The translations under genes were made by a program, and so were the position numbers. From NCBI GenBank assembly GCA_024276195.1, contig JAJRXR010000046.1:1-37674 (forward strand): a DNA stretch of 37,674 nucleotides. The letters are read 5' to 3'. This document shows positions 8,376 to 16,813 of this stretch, in pieces. Source of the stretch: Planctomycetota bacterium (lineage in GTDB: Bacteria; Planctomycetota; Phycisphaerae; Phycisphaerales; UBA1924). Every line of letters starts with the position of its first letter. The stretch's first letter is position 1. The notes under the pieces were generated by a model. The model saw only the letters and a program-made list of their open reading frames with translations, made no database searches and was not told the origin of the DNA.

Positions 8376-11144
8376 ATGGACGAGAGAGAACAGTTCCGCC
8401 GGGCAGAGACGATCTTTGAGCGGGCGGCCGAGCTGGACGGGGCGGAGCGCGAGGCGTACCTCGGGCGGGAGTGCGCCGGGGATGCGGCGCTGCGCGAGGC
8501 GGTGGAGCGGCTTTTGCGGGCCGACGCGGGGACGCTGGCGCGGGGGCTCGACGACGGGGCGCCGGTGTTCGGGCTGGACCTGAGCCCGGAGGAGCTGAGC
8601 GAGCGGATGCGCACGCCCGAGTCGATCGGGGATTACAAGATCCTGGGTCTGCTCGGAGAGGGCGGGATGGGCGTGGTGTACCGGGCGCAGCAGCAGTCGC
8701 CGGCGCGCCAGGTGGCGCTCAAGATCCTGCGTCCGGGGCTGATGTCGCGGAGTCTGCTGCGTCGGTTCGAGCTTGAGGCGTCTGTCCTGGCGCGCCTGAA
8801 GCACCCGGGGATCGCGACGATCTTTGAGGCAGGGACGGCCGACACCGGCTCGGGCGTGCAGCCGTACTTCGCGATGGAGCTGATTGCCGGTCGCCCGCTG
8901 ACCGAGTATGCGCAGGTCCACGAGCTGAACACACGCGCCAGGCTCGAGCTGCTCGCCAAAGTATGCGACGCGGTGCAGCACGCGCACCAGCGGGGCGTGA
9001 TCCACCGAGACCTCAAGCCCGGAAATATTCTTGTCACCGAGGACGGGCAGCCCAAGGTGCTCGACTTTGGTGTCGCGCGCAGCGTGAACGCGGACCTGCG
9101 CGTCACGACCGAGCGGACAGACATCGGCCAGCTCATCGGGACGGCTCCGTACATGTCGCCCGAGCAGATCGACGGGCGCCCGGACGAGCTCGACACCCGC
9201 TCGGATGTGTACGCGCTGGGCGTGGTCGGGTACGAGCTGCTGGCCGGACGATTGCCGTATGACCTGGAAAAACGGGCGTTGTACGAGGTTGTGCGGGTCA
9301 TCCGCGAGGAGGAGCCGACCTCGCTGAGCGCGGTGAACAAGACGCTGCGGGGCGATGTCGAGACGATGATCGCCAAGGCGCTCTCCAAGGAGCGCGAGCG
9401 GCGCTACCAGTCGGCCAGCGATCTCGCGTCGGACCTGCGCCGGTATCTTTCTGACGAGCCGATCGAGGCCCGGCGCGCCAGCGGGTGGTACCAGCTGCGC
9501 AAGTTCGCCAAGCGCAACCGCGTGATGGTCGGCGGGATTGTCGCCGTGTTCGTGGTGCTTGTCGCGGGGCTGATCGGGATCGGCGTGGCGCTGGCGCGGG
9601 CGCTCGACGCGGAGGCGGAGGTCCGCGGGTTGCTGACAGAAGTCCAGGACGCGCGAGATGCGGAGCGTGAACAGCTTGAAATCGCCCGGCGCGAGCAAGA
9701 GCGCGCCAGCGAGATCAACCAGGTGTTCAAGGACGCGATTTTATCCGTGACACCGAGCATCGCCGAGGGCAAGGACACGACGCTGATGCGTCATGTGCTC
9801 ACCGAGGCGAGCGAGCGGTTCGAGACGGAGCTGGCGGACCAGCCGCACGTTCGGGCGGAGCTGAACCACACGCTCGGGCGGGCGTACCGGTCGATCAGCG
9901 CGTTCGACGAGAGCGAGGCGAGCTTCCGCAAGGCGTACGAGCTGTACGCTCAGGATGGCGGCGCTCAAGATCCGGCGGCGCTCAAATCGCTCAATGCAAT
10001 CGCGACGATCCTGGGCCAGGCCCAGCGCTATGAAGAGGCCGAGCCGATGCACCGCGAGGCGATCGCGGGGCTCGAGGCGGCCCACGGGCCGGACAGCTCG
10101 ATCGTGCTGTCGGCCAAGGGCAATCTCGCCTCGACCCTGCACGCGATCGCCCGGTATCCCGAGGCGCTCGGGCTGTGGGAGGAGGCCGCCGAGGGGTACG
10201 CGCGACTCGAGGGCGAGGACGACCCGGAGACACTTTTCTACCGTCGTCTCGTGGCGGTATGCCGGATGGACATGGGCGATTACGCCACGGCGGCGCCGGA
10301 GATCGAGCGCCTCGTCGAGCGAAGCCGGCGCGTGCTTGGCCCGGACGATCTCGAAACACTCAAGGGCGAGTACCACCTCGCCGTGGCCCTCGACGAGACG
10401 GGCAAGAGCGCCGAGGCCCTCCCCGTGATCGAGCGCGTCATCAGCGAGTTTGAGCGCCTGTACGGCGAGGAGCACTTCGAGACCGCCCGGGCCTACAACC
10501 AACTCGGGCGCATTCTGATGACACTCAAGAACTACGACAAGGCCGCCGAGGCGATCGAGCACGCCGCGCAGATCGAGAAGGCCATCTTCGGCGAGGACCA
10601 CCAGAACTACCTCACGGCGCTGGGGAATCTTACTGATATTTATGTGACGACCGAGCAGTTCGACAAGGCCGAGCCGTTGATGTTCGAGGTGCTCGCGTCG
10701 CGCGAGCGGACCCTGCCCGAGGGGCACCCGGCCATCGCCAACTCGCTCAACCTCATCGGCGGGTTCTACCGCAGGCAGGATCGGTTCTCCGAGGCGGCGC
10801 CGTACTACCGGCGCGCTTTCGAAATCTGCAAAGCCGCGCTCCCCCCGGGGCACTTTGCCACCGGTGTGACGGGCGGGGGCTTCGGGCAGTGCCTGGCCTT
10901 CATGGGGCACTTCGACGACGCCCAGCGCGAGCTGCTCGCGTCGTACGAGATCCTCCTCGCCTCGTTCGGGCCTGACCACCCGATGGTGCGCGTCGCGATG
11001 AAAAACCTCGTCGATCTGTACCAGGCCTGGGACAAGCCCGAGCAGGAGCAAGAATGGATGGACAGGCTCACGCCCGAGGAGCAGGCGGATTCGGAGGCGG
11101 ACCGGCGCCAGGTCGTGCCCGACGCCGGGGCGTACGAGCCCTGA
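8376..11144 (+). CDS. Transmembrane Ser/Thr protein kinase with TPR repeats
   Basis: This is a 922-residue Hanks-type kinase. An N-terminal regulatory part (1-85) is followed by the kinase domain, with glycine loop GEGGMGVVY (94-102), ATP-anchoring Lys116 in VALKIL, catalytic HRDLKPGN (210-217), DFG (230-232) and SPE (261-263). All key residues are present, so it should be active. A single membrane helix lies at about 384-407, then an Ala/Glu/Arg-rich coiled coil to about 445. TPR-type helical repeats follow from about 490 to 900, with repeated A..Y.EA and LG.....A patterns. With the kinase inside, the TPR part would be outside or periplasmic. This layout is common in planctomycetes and its signals are unknown. 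GGGAGGGG precedes the ATG. No cognate phosphatase or substrate is adjacent. Confidence 0.95.
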   Translation: MDEREQFRRAETIFERAAELDGAEREAYLGRECAGDAALREAVERLLRADAGTLARGLDDGAPVFGLDLSPEELSERMRTPESIGDYKILGLLGEGGMGVVYRAQQQSPARQVALKILRPGLMSRSLLRRFELEASVLARLKHPGIATIFEAGTADTGSGVQPYFAMELIAGRPLTEYAQVHELNTRARLELLAKVCDAVQHAHQRGVIHRDLKPGNILVTEDGQPKVLDFGVARSVNADLRVTTERTDIGQLIGTAPYMSPEQIDGRPDELDTRSDVYALGVVGYELLAGRLPYDLEKRALYEVVRVIREEEPTSLSAVNKTLRGDVETMIAKALSKERERRYQSASDLASDLRRYLSDEPIEARRASGWYQLRKFAKRNRVMVGGIVAVFVVLVAGLIGIGVALARALDAEAEVRGLLTEVQDARDAEREQLEIARREQERASEINQVFKDAILSVTPSIAEGKDTTLMRHVLTEASERFETELADQPHVRAELNHTLGRAYRSISAFDESEASFRKAYELYAQDGGAQDPAALKSLNAIATILGQAQRYEEAEPMHREAIAGLEAAHGPDSSIVLSAKGNLASTLHAIARYPEALGLWEEAAEGYARLEGEDDPETLFYRRLVAVCRMDMGDYATAAPEIERLVERSRRVLGPDDLETLKGEYHLAVALDETGKSAEALPVIERVISEFERLYGEEHFETARAYNQLGRILMTLKNYDKAAEAIEHAAQIEKAIFGEDHQNYLTALGNLTDIYVTTEQFDKAEPLMFEVLASRERTLPEGHPAIANSLNLIGGFYRRQDRFSEAAPYYRRAFEICKAALPPGHFATGVTGGGFGQCLAFMGHFDDAQRELLASYEILLASFGPDHPMVRVAMKNLVDLYQAWDKPEQEQEWMDRLTPEEQADSEADRRQVVPDAGAYEP

Positions 11145-11158
11145 GCGGACCCGCTCGT

Positions 11159-11194
11159 CCGTGCCACTGACCCGTCCTCGGGTCAGTGGCACGG
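11159..11194. terminator. Perfect 16-bp hairpin, bidirectional terminator
   Basis: Bases 11159-11174 pair perfectly with 11179-11194 around the loop TCCT; the core arm is GTGCCACTGACCC. It lies 15 bp after the kinase stop and abuts the TAG stop (11195-11197) of the convergent permease gene. It is therefore placed to end both transcripts. No T run follows on either strand, so termination may differ from the classic intrinsic type. Confidence 0.8.
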
Positions 11195-11968
11195 CTAGCC
11201 GGCGATGCCGTAGACCGCATCGGCAAGCATCAGCACCCCGAGCACGAGAATAAAGATCGCGAACGAGCGTTTGAGTGTCTTCGGCGACAAGCGTCTGGCG
11301 ATCCGGGTCGCGAAGGTGCTGGCGATGAAGCTGCCGACGATGAACGGGAAGATGATGACCGCGTCGAGGCCCTCGAAGCGGTGGGCGATGAGGCCGCTGG
11401 CGCAGTTGATGGTGATGACGACGAGCGAGGTTCCGATCGCGAGCTTGATGGGCAGGCGCGCGACGAGGGTGAGGGCGGGGACGATCAGGAACCCGCCGCC
11501 CACGCCCAGAAAGCCGGTGAGAAACCCGACGGCGACGCCCGCGATCAGCAGCGGCGCCGAGCGTTCGAGCCAGCTCGCGTCCGGGTTGGGCTCCGGGTCT
11601 TGGCTGGGGCTGGCGGCGCTGCGGTACATGCGCACGCCGACGAGCAGCATGACGCCCGTGAGCCCGAGCAGGATGATGGCGCCCGGCACACGCTCGGAGA
11701 GGAGGGCGCCGAGAAAGGCGCCCGCAAAGCCGGTGACCGAGAACAATGCAGCGACCCCGATGCGGACGTTTCCATGCCTGGCGTGGATGGCGCTGCCGTA
11801 GAGGCTGGTGGCTCCGACGATCGCCATCGAGAGCACGACGGCTTGCTTGGGATCGAAGCCCAGCCCGTAGATGAGTGCGGGCAGGACCAGGATCGAGCCC
11901 CCGGCGCCGAGCGCGCCGAGCGAAAACCCGACGAGACCACCAAAGAAAAGTGAGAGGGCGATGTCCAT
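11195..11968 (-). CDS. TauE/SafE-family membrane permease (sulfite/organosulfur type)
   Basis: This 257-residue integral membrane protein has about eight hydrophobic helices in two related halves. Each half carries the glycine signature of the family: GFSLGALGAGGSILVLPAL (residues 14-32) and GFLTGFLGVGGGFLIVPAL (around 155-175). Members export or import sulfite, sulfoacetate, taurine products or other small anions; the substrate cannot be told from sequence. The length is normal. ATG 11968 lies 3 bp after the stop of the cysteine desulfurase gene. Together with the ferredoxin upstream this makes a small minus-strand cluster with a sulfur theme, which supports a sulfur-compound role by context only. 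It ends in TAG directly against the hairpin. Confidence 0.9.
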   Translation of the reverse strand: MDIALSLFFGGLVGFSLGALGAGGSILVLPALIYGLGFDPKQAVVLSMAIVGATSLYGSAIHARHGNVRIGVAALFSVTGFAGAFLGALLSERVPGAIILLGLTGVMLLVGVRMYRSAASPSQDPEPNPDASWLERSAPLLIAGVAVGFLTGFLGVGGGFLIVPALTLVARLPIKLAIGTSLVVITINCASGLIAHRFEGLDAVIIFPFIVGSFIASTFATRIARRLSPKTLKRSFAIFILVLGVLMLADAVYGIAG

Positions 11969-11971
11969 GCG

Positions 11972-13132
11972 TCAGGCTTCGCGCGCGAGTTCGCGCACGC
12001 CCGCGACAGCGCTGTCGATCTCGGATTCGGTGCTGAAGGCGCCCGGGCTGAAGCGGAGGGTTCCGCCCAGCGGGTGGCTGCCGATCGCCTCGTGGGCCAT
12101 CGGGGCGCAGTGGAACCCGGCGCGGCAGACGATCGCGCGGCGCTCGCTCAGCGCCGCGGACGCGTCCTTGGGCGCGACGCCTTCAATGTTGATCGACACC
12201 GCTGCGGTCCGGCGCTCGGCGTTCCGCCCGCCGTACATCGTCACGCCCAGGATCTCAGAAAGCCCGCTGATGAGGCGCTCGGTCAGGGCGTGCTCGCTCG
12301 CGTTGACGCTTTCAACGCCCTTGCCCATGAGCCACTCGGCGCCGGCGCCGGCGCCCGCGATCGCCGGCAGGTTCTGCGTCCCCACCTCGAAATCCGCCGG
12401 CAGGCGCCCGGGCAGATCGTGCAGGCCCGAGTCCCCCCCGGTCCCGCCCTAGGCAAGCGTCCGCAGGTGCACATGGTCCGCGACCCACAGCGCCCCGCAC
12501 CCCGTGGGACCAAACAGCCCCTTGTGCCCGGCCAGCGCGAGCAGATCGACACCCAGCGATGCGACGTCGATGGGCGTGATGCCGACGGCCTGGGCGCCGT
12601 CGAGAAGGCACAGCGCGCCGTGCTCGTGCGACAGACGAACGATGTCGTCAACCGGGAGAATCTCGCCCGTCACATTGCTGGCCATCATGCACGCGACGAG
12701 TCGGACCTTTTTTTCCTTGAGTAATCGCTCATAGAAAGCAAGGTCGAACGGGTCGCCCGGCGAATAGGGGACGACAACGAACTCGACGCCGCGCTCCTGC
12801 GCGAGCTTGCGCACTGGTCGCGACACGGCGTGGTGCTCGAGCGAGCTCATGACGATGCAGTCGCCCGGGCGCCAGTCGTGCCCCTGGATGGCGAGATTGA
12901 GCGCGTAGGTACACCCGGGCTGGAGGATCAGGCGCCTGGGGTCAGGGGCGCCGATGAGCCTAGCGATCGACGCGCGGCTGGTTTCGAGCAGGTCGGGCAA
13001 ATCCGAGGACATTGCGCTCGAGTGGCGTTTCGGGCTGCCGAACTCGCGCATGGCCCGGTTGGTCGCCTCGTAGACGCACTCGGGCTTGGGCCAGGTGGTC
13101 GCGGCGTTGTTGAGGTAAATGACATCGCTCAT
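11972..13132 (-). pseudogene. Cysteine desulfurase-family PLP enzyme, interrupted by in-frame TAG
   Basis: Read from ATG 13132, the frame gives 227 residues of a class V aminotransferase/cysteine desulfurase. It then meets TAG at 12451-12449 and continues in the same frame for 158 more codons to TGA at 11972. No frameshift is involved. The front half has the PLP lysine (Lys204 in ALAGHKGLFGPTG) and the LEHHA motif. The back half has GGTGGDS immediately after the TAG, FEVGTQN, and the catalytic cysteine (codon 342) in GFHCAPMAH. Everything needed for activity is present if the TAG is read through; without readthrough the product lacks the sulfur-carrying Cys. A recent nonsense mutation (for example GAG or CAG to TAG), a sequence error or suppression would all fit. 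It lies between ferredoxin and a TauE permease. Confidence 0.88.
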
Positions 13133-13231
13133 CGGTCAGCTCCGGGTGGAGAGCGAGCCTAGCAGGCGCCGGGGCGCCGGGCAGCGCTATCTGAGGGCGT
13201 CCCTGGGGGTTCGTCGAGCCGTCAACAGACC

Positions 13232-13636
13232 CTAGTGGGGGACTTCCTTGACGGCGTTGCGGTTCCAGGCCGGGATCCGGACGACGATCGGCCCGTCGCC
13301 CTCGATCTCGCACTGGCAGCTCAGGCGGCTGTTGAGCTGGAGCCCGGGGGCCTCCTCGACCCGGTCCTCCTCGGCTTCGGTCGCCTCGGAGAGCTGATCC
13401 ATGCCCAGCTCGATGTAGACGTGGCAGGTGGAGCAGGCGCAGACCCCGCCGCAGGCGTGCTCGATGTTGATCCCGTGCTCGATGGCGATTTCGAGCAGGT
13501 GCTGGCCCTTGGCCCCGAGCAGCTCGTGCTCGACCTTCTCCGAACCGTCGTCGTTGAGCGACTCGGGGTCTTCGAGGATGAACGTGACGGGCACGATCTC
13601 TGGCCCGTGGTCGTGATCGGAATGTTTGAGGTGCAT
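13232..13636 (-). CDS. [2Fe-2S] ferredoxin, adrenodoxin/Isc type
   Basis: This 134-residue ferredoxin carries electrons for Fe-S cluster assembly or oxidoreductases. The cluster ligands have the classic spacing C-x5-C-x2-C: Cys62, Cys68 and Cys71 in ACGGVCACSTCHVY, with Cys107 in RLSCQ. An extra Cys66 lies within the loop. The C-terminal VVRIPAWNRN is like Isc ferredoxins. A His-rich start (MHLKHSDHDHG) and an insertion around residues 22-36 are unusual. It is first in the minus-strand group with the desulfurase (100 bp away) and the permease. That supports a role in supplying electrons for sulfur mobilisation. TAGAAT on the minus strand (13684-13679) could be its -10 element. Confidence 0.92.
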   Translation of the reverse strand: MHLKHSDHDHGPEIVPVTFILEDPESLNDDGSEKVEHELLGAKGQHLLEIAIEHGINIEHACGGVCACSTCHVYIELGMDQLSEATEAEEDRVEEAPGLQLNSRLSCQCEIEGDGPIVVRIPAWNRNAVKEVPH

Positions 13637-13792
13637 ATGGTCGGCGCTCCGCCGCGTGGAGAGATGAAGGTTAGACTTATTCTAGAGGGGGCGAGCCTCC
13701 AAGTCCTGAGCCGGTCGGGCAAAGGCTCTGGCGCAGATCGCGGGATTCACCCGTGACGCATCCTGATTTCATGAGCGACCCCGGAGCGCTGT

Positions 13793-14656
13793 GTGCACGA
13801 CCCAAGCGAGCGACATCCCGGCGAACCGATCACGCTGAGCGTCGTGGCGCCCGCGCACAACGAGGTCGAGAACATCGAACCCCTCGTCGAGCAGGTGGGC
13901 GCGGCCCTGACCGACGCGGGCGTCGCCTTTGAGTTCATCATCGTGGACGACGCCTCGACCGACGGCTCCGCCGAGCTCGCGGCCCAGCTCGGGGCGACCC
14001 GCCCGTGGCTGCGCGTCATCACCCTGGGCGCCCCAGCGGGCGGCGGGGGCAACGGGCAGTCGTGCGCGTTCAAGGTTGGGTTCGCTGCCGCCCGCGGGCG
14101 TTTGGTGGGCGTGCTCGACGCCGATCTCCAGAACGACCCGGCGGAGCTGCCGCGCATGCTCGCGCTGCTCGATGAGCACAACGCCGACATGGTCCAGGGC
14201 GATCGGTCCGCTGCGCGCAAGCAGGGTGATTCGCCGATCCGGCGCATCGGCTCGGTGGTCGGGCGCGTGTTCCGGCGTCTGATCCTGGGTGATTCGATCC
14301 GCGATACCGGGTGCTCGCTGCGGGTCATGCGCCGCGAGATTGCGGTGGCGCTGCCGCTCGAGTTCAAGGGGATGCACCGGTTCATACCCGTGACAGCCCG
14401 GCGCATGGGCTTTGCCGTGATCGAAACCCCCGTCTCGCACCGGGCGCGCCACGCCGGCGAACCCAAGTACGGCATGGGCATCACCAAACGCGCCATCCCC
14501 GGCCTGATCGATTGCTTCGCGGTCCGGTGGATGGGCAAACGACGGAGGACGCCCGTGAGCGTGCGAGAACTTGGGTGCGGGGCGCAGGGGGGCGAGGCTG
14601 TCGTTGTGCGCGCGCAGAGCAATGAAACAGCGGCGATCGGCGGGGACCAAGCGTGA
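13793..14656 (+). CDS. Family 2 glycosyltransferase (polyprenyl-phosphate sugar type)
   Basis: This 287-residue GT-A glycosyltransferase resembles dolichol-phosphate mannose synthase/ArnC-type enzymes, which load a sugar onto a polyprenyl phosphate at the inner face of the membrane. Visible motifs are VVAPAHNEVENI (17-28), IVDDASTDGS (50-59) and the metal-binding DADLQND (109-115). GCSLRVMRR and the KYGMG region come later. Unlike ArnC it has no C-terminal membrane helices and ends in a hydrophilic tail. The start is GTG 13793 with GGAG six bases before it; a nearby ATG at 13771 is out of frame. Its TGA overlaps the GTG of the LAB_N gene (GTGA), so the two are probably co-translated and may act in the same lipid-sugar step. 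Confidence 0.9.
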   Translation: MHDPSERHPGEPITLSVVAPAHNEVENIEPLVEQVGAALTDAGVAFEFIIVDDASTDGSAELAAQLGATRPWLRVITLGAPAGGGGNGQSCAFKVGFAAARGRLVGVLDADLQNDPAELPRMLALLDEHNADMVQGDRSAARKQGDSPIRRIGSVVGRVFRRLILGDSIRDTGCSLRVMRREIAVALPLEFKGMHRFIPVTARRMGFAVIETPVSHRARHAGEPKYGMGITKRAIPGLIDCFAVRWMGKRRRTPVSVRELGCGAQGGEAVVVRAQSNETAAIGGDQA

Positions 14657-15279
14657 AGGTTGGACCCGTTATCGCCATGGTCGGGCTGATCTGCGTCGGC
14701 ATGTGGCTCGTGCTCCAGCCCGCGATGAGCAGGACCGGGTACGACTTCGAGATCCACGTCGGCGGCACGCAGATCCGCGTCGTCGAAACCGAGGGCGGCA
14801 TCCGCATCGTCGAGCCCGAGCACCTGGCCACGAGCGGGACGATCGACGAGGCGACGCTCGACGCTGTGGTCTCTCGCCAGGTCGAGCTCTGGCAGCAGCG
14901 CCCGAAGCTCGAGCGCACGCTGCTGGGGTTTTTCAATATCAGCAGCTGGCTGAACTTCACGTGGGTCGCGGTGGGCCTGATCGGGCAGAGCGCGTTCTTT
15001 GGGCGGATGTTCGTCCAGTGGGTCGTGAGCGAGAAAAAGGGGCGCTCCGAGGTGCCCGTGCTGTTCTGGTGGTTCAGCCTCATCGGCGGGGTGTGCCTGT
15101 TCACCTACTTCGTCTGGCGCGTGGACGTCGTCGGGGTTCTGGGCCAGTCCACGGGGGTTGTGATCTACGCGCGGAACCTGCGTCTGATCCACAAGCAGCG
15201 CAAGCGTGAGGCCCGCTACGCCCAGGCGGTCCCCGAGCCCGGCTCGGAGCCGGGCGTCCCGGGTGAGGACGCGGGGTGA
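14653..15279 (+). CDS. LAB_N-domain membrane protein (lipid A biosynthesis N-terminal-like)
   Basis: This 208-residue protein has an N-terminal hydrophobic helix (VIAMVGLICVGMWLVL) and a polar segment up to about residue 95. Then comes the LAB_N pattern WVAVGLIGQSAFFGRMFVQW, VVSEKKGRSEVPVLFWWFSL and IYARNLRLIHKQ. This domain is found in, or beside, enzymes that transfer sugars onto lipid A or similar lipids, with three to four membrane helices; its biochemistry is unclear. The extra polar N-terminal segment is longer than in the minimal domain. The GTG start overlaps the upstream glycosyltransferase stop. A 13-bp tandem duplication (15261-15293) covers the stop codon and probably shaped the C-terminal residues. 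Confidence 0.87.
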   Translation: MKVGPVIAMVGLICVGMWLVLQPAMSRTGYDFEIHVGGTQIRVVETEGGIRIVEPEHLATSGTIDEATLDAVVSRQVELWQQRPKLERTLLGFFNISSWLNFTWVAVGLIGQSAFFGRMFVQWVVSEKKGRSEVPVLFWWFSLIGGVCLFTYFVWRVDVVGVLGQSTGVVIYARNLRLIHKQRKREARYAQAVPEPGSEPGVPGEDAG

Positions 15280-15293
15280 GGACGCGGGGTGAG
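15261..15293. repeat. 13-bp tandem duplication over a stop codon
   Basis: The unit GGGTGAGGACGCG is present twice (15261-15273 and 15274-15286), then as a partial third copy GGGTGAG. The second copy supplies the TGA stop (15277-15279) of the LAB_N gene. The unit length is not a multiple of three, so gaining or losing a unit would change the protein's end. Confidence 0.9.
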
Positions 15294-15333
15294 TCGGTTT
15301 GCATCGGGGTGGTTATTGGCGGAGACTGTGCGC

Positions 15334-15957
15334 ATGAACGTGTACCTGGACAACGAGCCGCTGCGTGTTGAGCCGCCCACGCTGGCGCGGGCGATCGAGA
15401 TGGCGCGCGACGCTGCGGACGCGCGGGGGCGGGTGGTGATCGAGGTCAAGGGCGATGGTGTCCCCGTCGCGGCGGACCTGCTCGACAGCCCGCCCGAGAA
15501 CGACGCCGGGTTCGGCGAGGTGCGGATGATCTCGACCCCGCCCGGGATTTTCGTCCGCGAGACGCTGCTCGAAGCGAGGAGCGTGCTCGACGACGCGGTC
15601 CGGGCGCAGGAGCGTGCGGGCGAGCAGATCCAGTCTGGCGAGCTCGAGGCGGCGCTCGAGCCGCTGCACGAGGCGCTGGCGTGCTGGTCGCTCGTGCGCG
15701 ACGTGGTGGACCGGAGCCAGGCGCTGCTGGGCCAGTCCGCATCCGATGTGCGCTTTACCGGGGCGGGCGGCGAACTGACAGGTGAGGCGTGCATCGCCCG
15801 CCTGGGCGAGGCGCTGCGCGATGTCCGCGGCGCGCTCGAGCAGTCGGACTGGTCGGCGCTGGCGGACGCTCTGGCGTACGACCTGGGCGACCTGGCGGGC
15901 GACTGGCGGGCGATGCTCGAGGCCCTGGGAGACCGGGCGGCGCCCGGTCGGGCCTGA
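15334..15957 (+). CDS. Unknown protein, helical
   Basis: This is a 207-residue soluble protein with no family I recognise. I chose ATG 15334 (MNVYLDNEPLRVEPPTL) because a GGAG lies about ten bases upstream; an in-frame GTG at 15289 would add 15 residues inside the tandem duplication. The first 70 residues are mixed strand/helix with a short beta start (VYLDNEPLRV). From about residue 75 it looks all-helical, Ala/Glu/Leu-rich (LLEARSVLDDAVRAQERAG), perhaps a coiled coil. It follows the glycosyltransferase/LAB_N pair by about 50 bp and could be in the same transcript, ended by the hairpin at 15968. A flagellar/secretion-chaperone-like helical role is conceivable but unsupported. Confidence 0.7.
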   Translation: MNVYLDNEPLRVEPPTLARAIEMARDAADARGRVVIEVKGDGVPVAADLLDSPPENDAGFGEVRMISTPPGIFVRETLLEARSVLDDAVRAQERAGEQIQSGELEAALEPLHEALACWSLVRDVVDRSQALLGQSASDVRFTGAGGELTGEACIARLGEALRDVRGALEQSDWSALADALAYDLGDLAGDWRAMLEALGDRAAPGRA

Positions 15958-15967
15958 TCCGGATCAG

Positions 15968-15985
15968 CCCGCCGGTTCGGGCGGG
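15968..15985 (+). terminator. Short GC hairpin after unknown gene
   Basis: CCCGCC (15968-15973) pairs with GGCGGG (15980-15985) around GGTTCG, 10 bp after the stop at 15957. No T run follows. It could end the 13793-15957 operon. Confidence 0.45.
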
Positions 15986-16042
15986 TCAATGATCTGACGC
16001 GGTGCGGGGTGGTCTGCGCCGGAGAGGGACGATCACCCGGGC

Positions 16043-16783
16043 ATGAGCGGCAAAGCGGACAACACGGACCCGGTGCAACAGATCATCGACAGCGCGCGCG
16101 AGGCGGGGGCCTCGGGCGACTGGATCGGCGCGCGCGCCGGGGCCTGGTCGGCCCTGGGCGAGGGGCGCCAACGCCGAGACTTTGCGGCGATGGTCTGCGC
16201 GGCGCGGGTGTACCGCGAGGCCTCGGCGAGGGTGGTTGAGCTTGCTGAAAGCGCCTGCGAGGGGGCGATGATTCTCGCGCGCGGGAGCGACGCGCCGGAC
16301 CCGCTGGTCGCGGGGTGCTATCTGCTCGAGCCCCCCATGATCGGGGCGGACGCGACGCGCCTGCGAGATTCGGCGTTCGCGGGCGGGCTGGCGGTGCGGG
16401 TGCTGGCGCGCGAGCCGATGACGCGCGACGGGCTCTGGCCCGTCGTCGCGGTGGGGGACGTGATTGTGCGCGCGCGGGTTGCGCCTCCTGTGGCGCTCGA
16501 GCGTGTGGACGGCGCCATCACGAAAGATGACTACCCAGGCCCGGCGGCGCTTGAATGGTTCGGCGCGGCGCTCGAGACGCTCGGGCGGACGGCCCTGGCC
16601 CGTCTGGATGAAGGCGAGCCGGCGCAGCACCGGGTGGACGATCTGCTCGAGTTCCTCTCGGCCCTGCCCGAGCACGCGGGCATCATCGACGCGCTCGAGG
16701 CTGCGTGCGCCGAGGCGCAAGAAAGACCGGCGCCCACGCTGATGCGCAGGCGCCCGGTGATTGATGATCCGTACTCATTCTAG
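16043..16783 (+). CDS. Unknown protein
   Basis: This 246-residue protein starts at ATG 16043 behind GGAGAGGG. No signal peptide or membrane helix is visible. Residues 1-75 are predicted helical (VQQIIDSAREAGASGDWIGARAG). A central beta-like part follows (GLWPVVAVGDVIVRARVAPP, about 130-150), then another helical part (LEWFGAALETLGRTALARLDEG). The C-terminus is basic then acidic (LMRRRPVIDDPYSF). I recognise no family. The gene is alone between a hairpin and the convergent glycine-zipper lipoprotein, 30 bp away. Codon use matches its neighbours, so I take it as real. Confidence 0.7.
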   Translation: MSGKADNTDPVQQIIDSAREAGASGDWIGARAGAWSALGEGRQRRDFAAMVCAARVYREASARVVELAESACEGAMILARGSDAPDPLVAGCYLLEPPMIGADATRLRDSAFAGGLAVRVLAREPMTRDGLWPVVAVGDVIVRARVAPPVALERVDGAITKDDYPGPAALEWFGAALETLGRTALARLDEGEPAQHRVDDLLEFLSALPEHAGIIDALEAACAEAQERPAPTLMRRRPVIDDPYSF

Positions 16784-16813
16784 ATCGCGGGGCGGGCTGC
16801 GCCCTGCGGGGGG

